Source: Tidjanibacter sp.
GTDB taxonomy: Bacteria > Bacteroidota > Bacteroidia > Bacteroidales > Rikenellaceae
Assembly: GCA_017630115.1 (NCBI GenBank)
Contig: JAGBVY010000004.1
Span: 1-14,845, forward strand
Direction of reading: 5' to 3'
DNA: 14,845 nucleotides
Positions 14,807 through 14,845 of the stretch are shown here, piece by piece. The position numbers and the translations under genes are program-made. How positions within the stretch are numbered: position 1 is the first letter of the stretch; the number at the start of each line of letters is the position of its first letter. The notes under the pieces were generated by a model that saw nothing but the letters and a program-made list of their open reading frames with translations, searched no databases and was not told the DNA's origin.

Positions 14807-14829
14807 TCCCTCCTTTGCCAAAGGAGGGA
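14807..14829. repeat. Perfect 23-bp palindrome
   Basis: TCCCTCCTTTG (14807-14817) and CAAAGGAGGGA (14819-14829) are exact complements around a single C. Similar CCCTCC/GGAGGG palindromes occur between genes in many Bacteroidetes genomes. The sequence continues with TTTAGGGAGG, a partial third copy of the GGAGGG-like half. Confidence 0.65.
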
Positions 14830-14845
14830 TTTAGGGAGGAATGTA

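Overview
The window comes from a Bacteroidales-type genome. Three things suggest this. First, the promoters between the ABC transporter gene and trpS match the Bacteroidetes sigma consensus (TTG, about 20 nt, TAnnTTTG). Second, start codons lack strong Shine-Dalgarno sequences and have A-rich leaders. Third, the protein set fits: a periplasmic TPR protein, a DUF5683-like secreted protein, and an MsbA-like exporter beside a GT4 glycosyltransferase. The moderately GC-rich coding sequence and the intergenic minisatellites resemble Rikenellaceae/Alistipes-like genomes, but that finer placement is a guess.

Layout. Positions 1-614 (minus) hold the N-terminal 204 residues of a haem catalase that runs off the left edge. 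A strong hairpin at 716-757 separates it from a GT4 glycosyltransferase (795-1937, minus). An MsbA-like ABC exporter (2157-3995, minus) lies upstream of that gene. The 219-bp gap between them holds a large palindromic element flanked by heptamer repeats. Overlapping divergent promoters at about 4053-4100 drive the exporter leftward and trpS (4145-5140) rightward. trpS is followed by a ClC chloride channel/transporter with C-terminal CBS domains (5190-6992) and a terminator (7068-7102). A 9-bp-periodic repeat region (7108-7279) precedes a small secreted/membrane protein (7378-8067). A perfect 15-bp hairpin (8088-8122) separates that gene from a leftward block: valS (11606-14236), a 647-aa periplasmic TPR protein (9540-11483) and an MFS transporter (8146-9507).

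The genes are mostly housekeeping or ordinary accessory functions: tRNA charging, export, glycan transfer, ion flux and oxidative stress. I see no phage, CRISPR, transposase, toxin-antitoxin or biosynthetic cluster. The TPR and MFS genes are 32 bp apart and probably cotranscribed. The exporter and glycosyltransferase may act together in envelope glycolipid synthesis, but that is inference from proximity.

The most unusual content is intergenic. (1) Two homologous imperfect palindromes of about 105-128 bp (cores 1978-2082 and 14301-14405) share a conserved core and show paired changes in their stems. (2) Heptamer arrays related to TCTAACG occur in four intergenic stretches. (3) A 13-unit, 9-bp array at 7108-7224 switches motif without losing register. 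(4) The right-hand 600 bp without a gene contains element B, a cluster of adjacent hairpins and two perfect inverted repeats.
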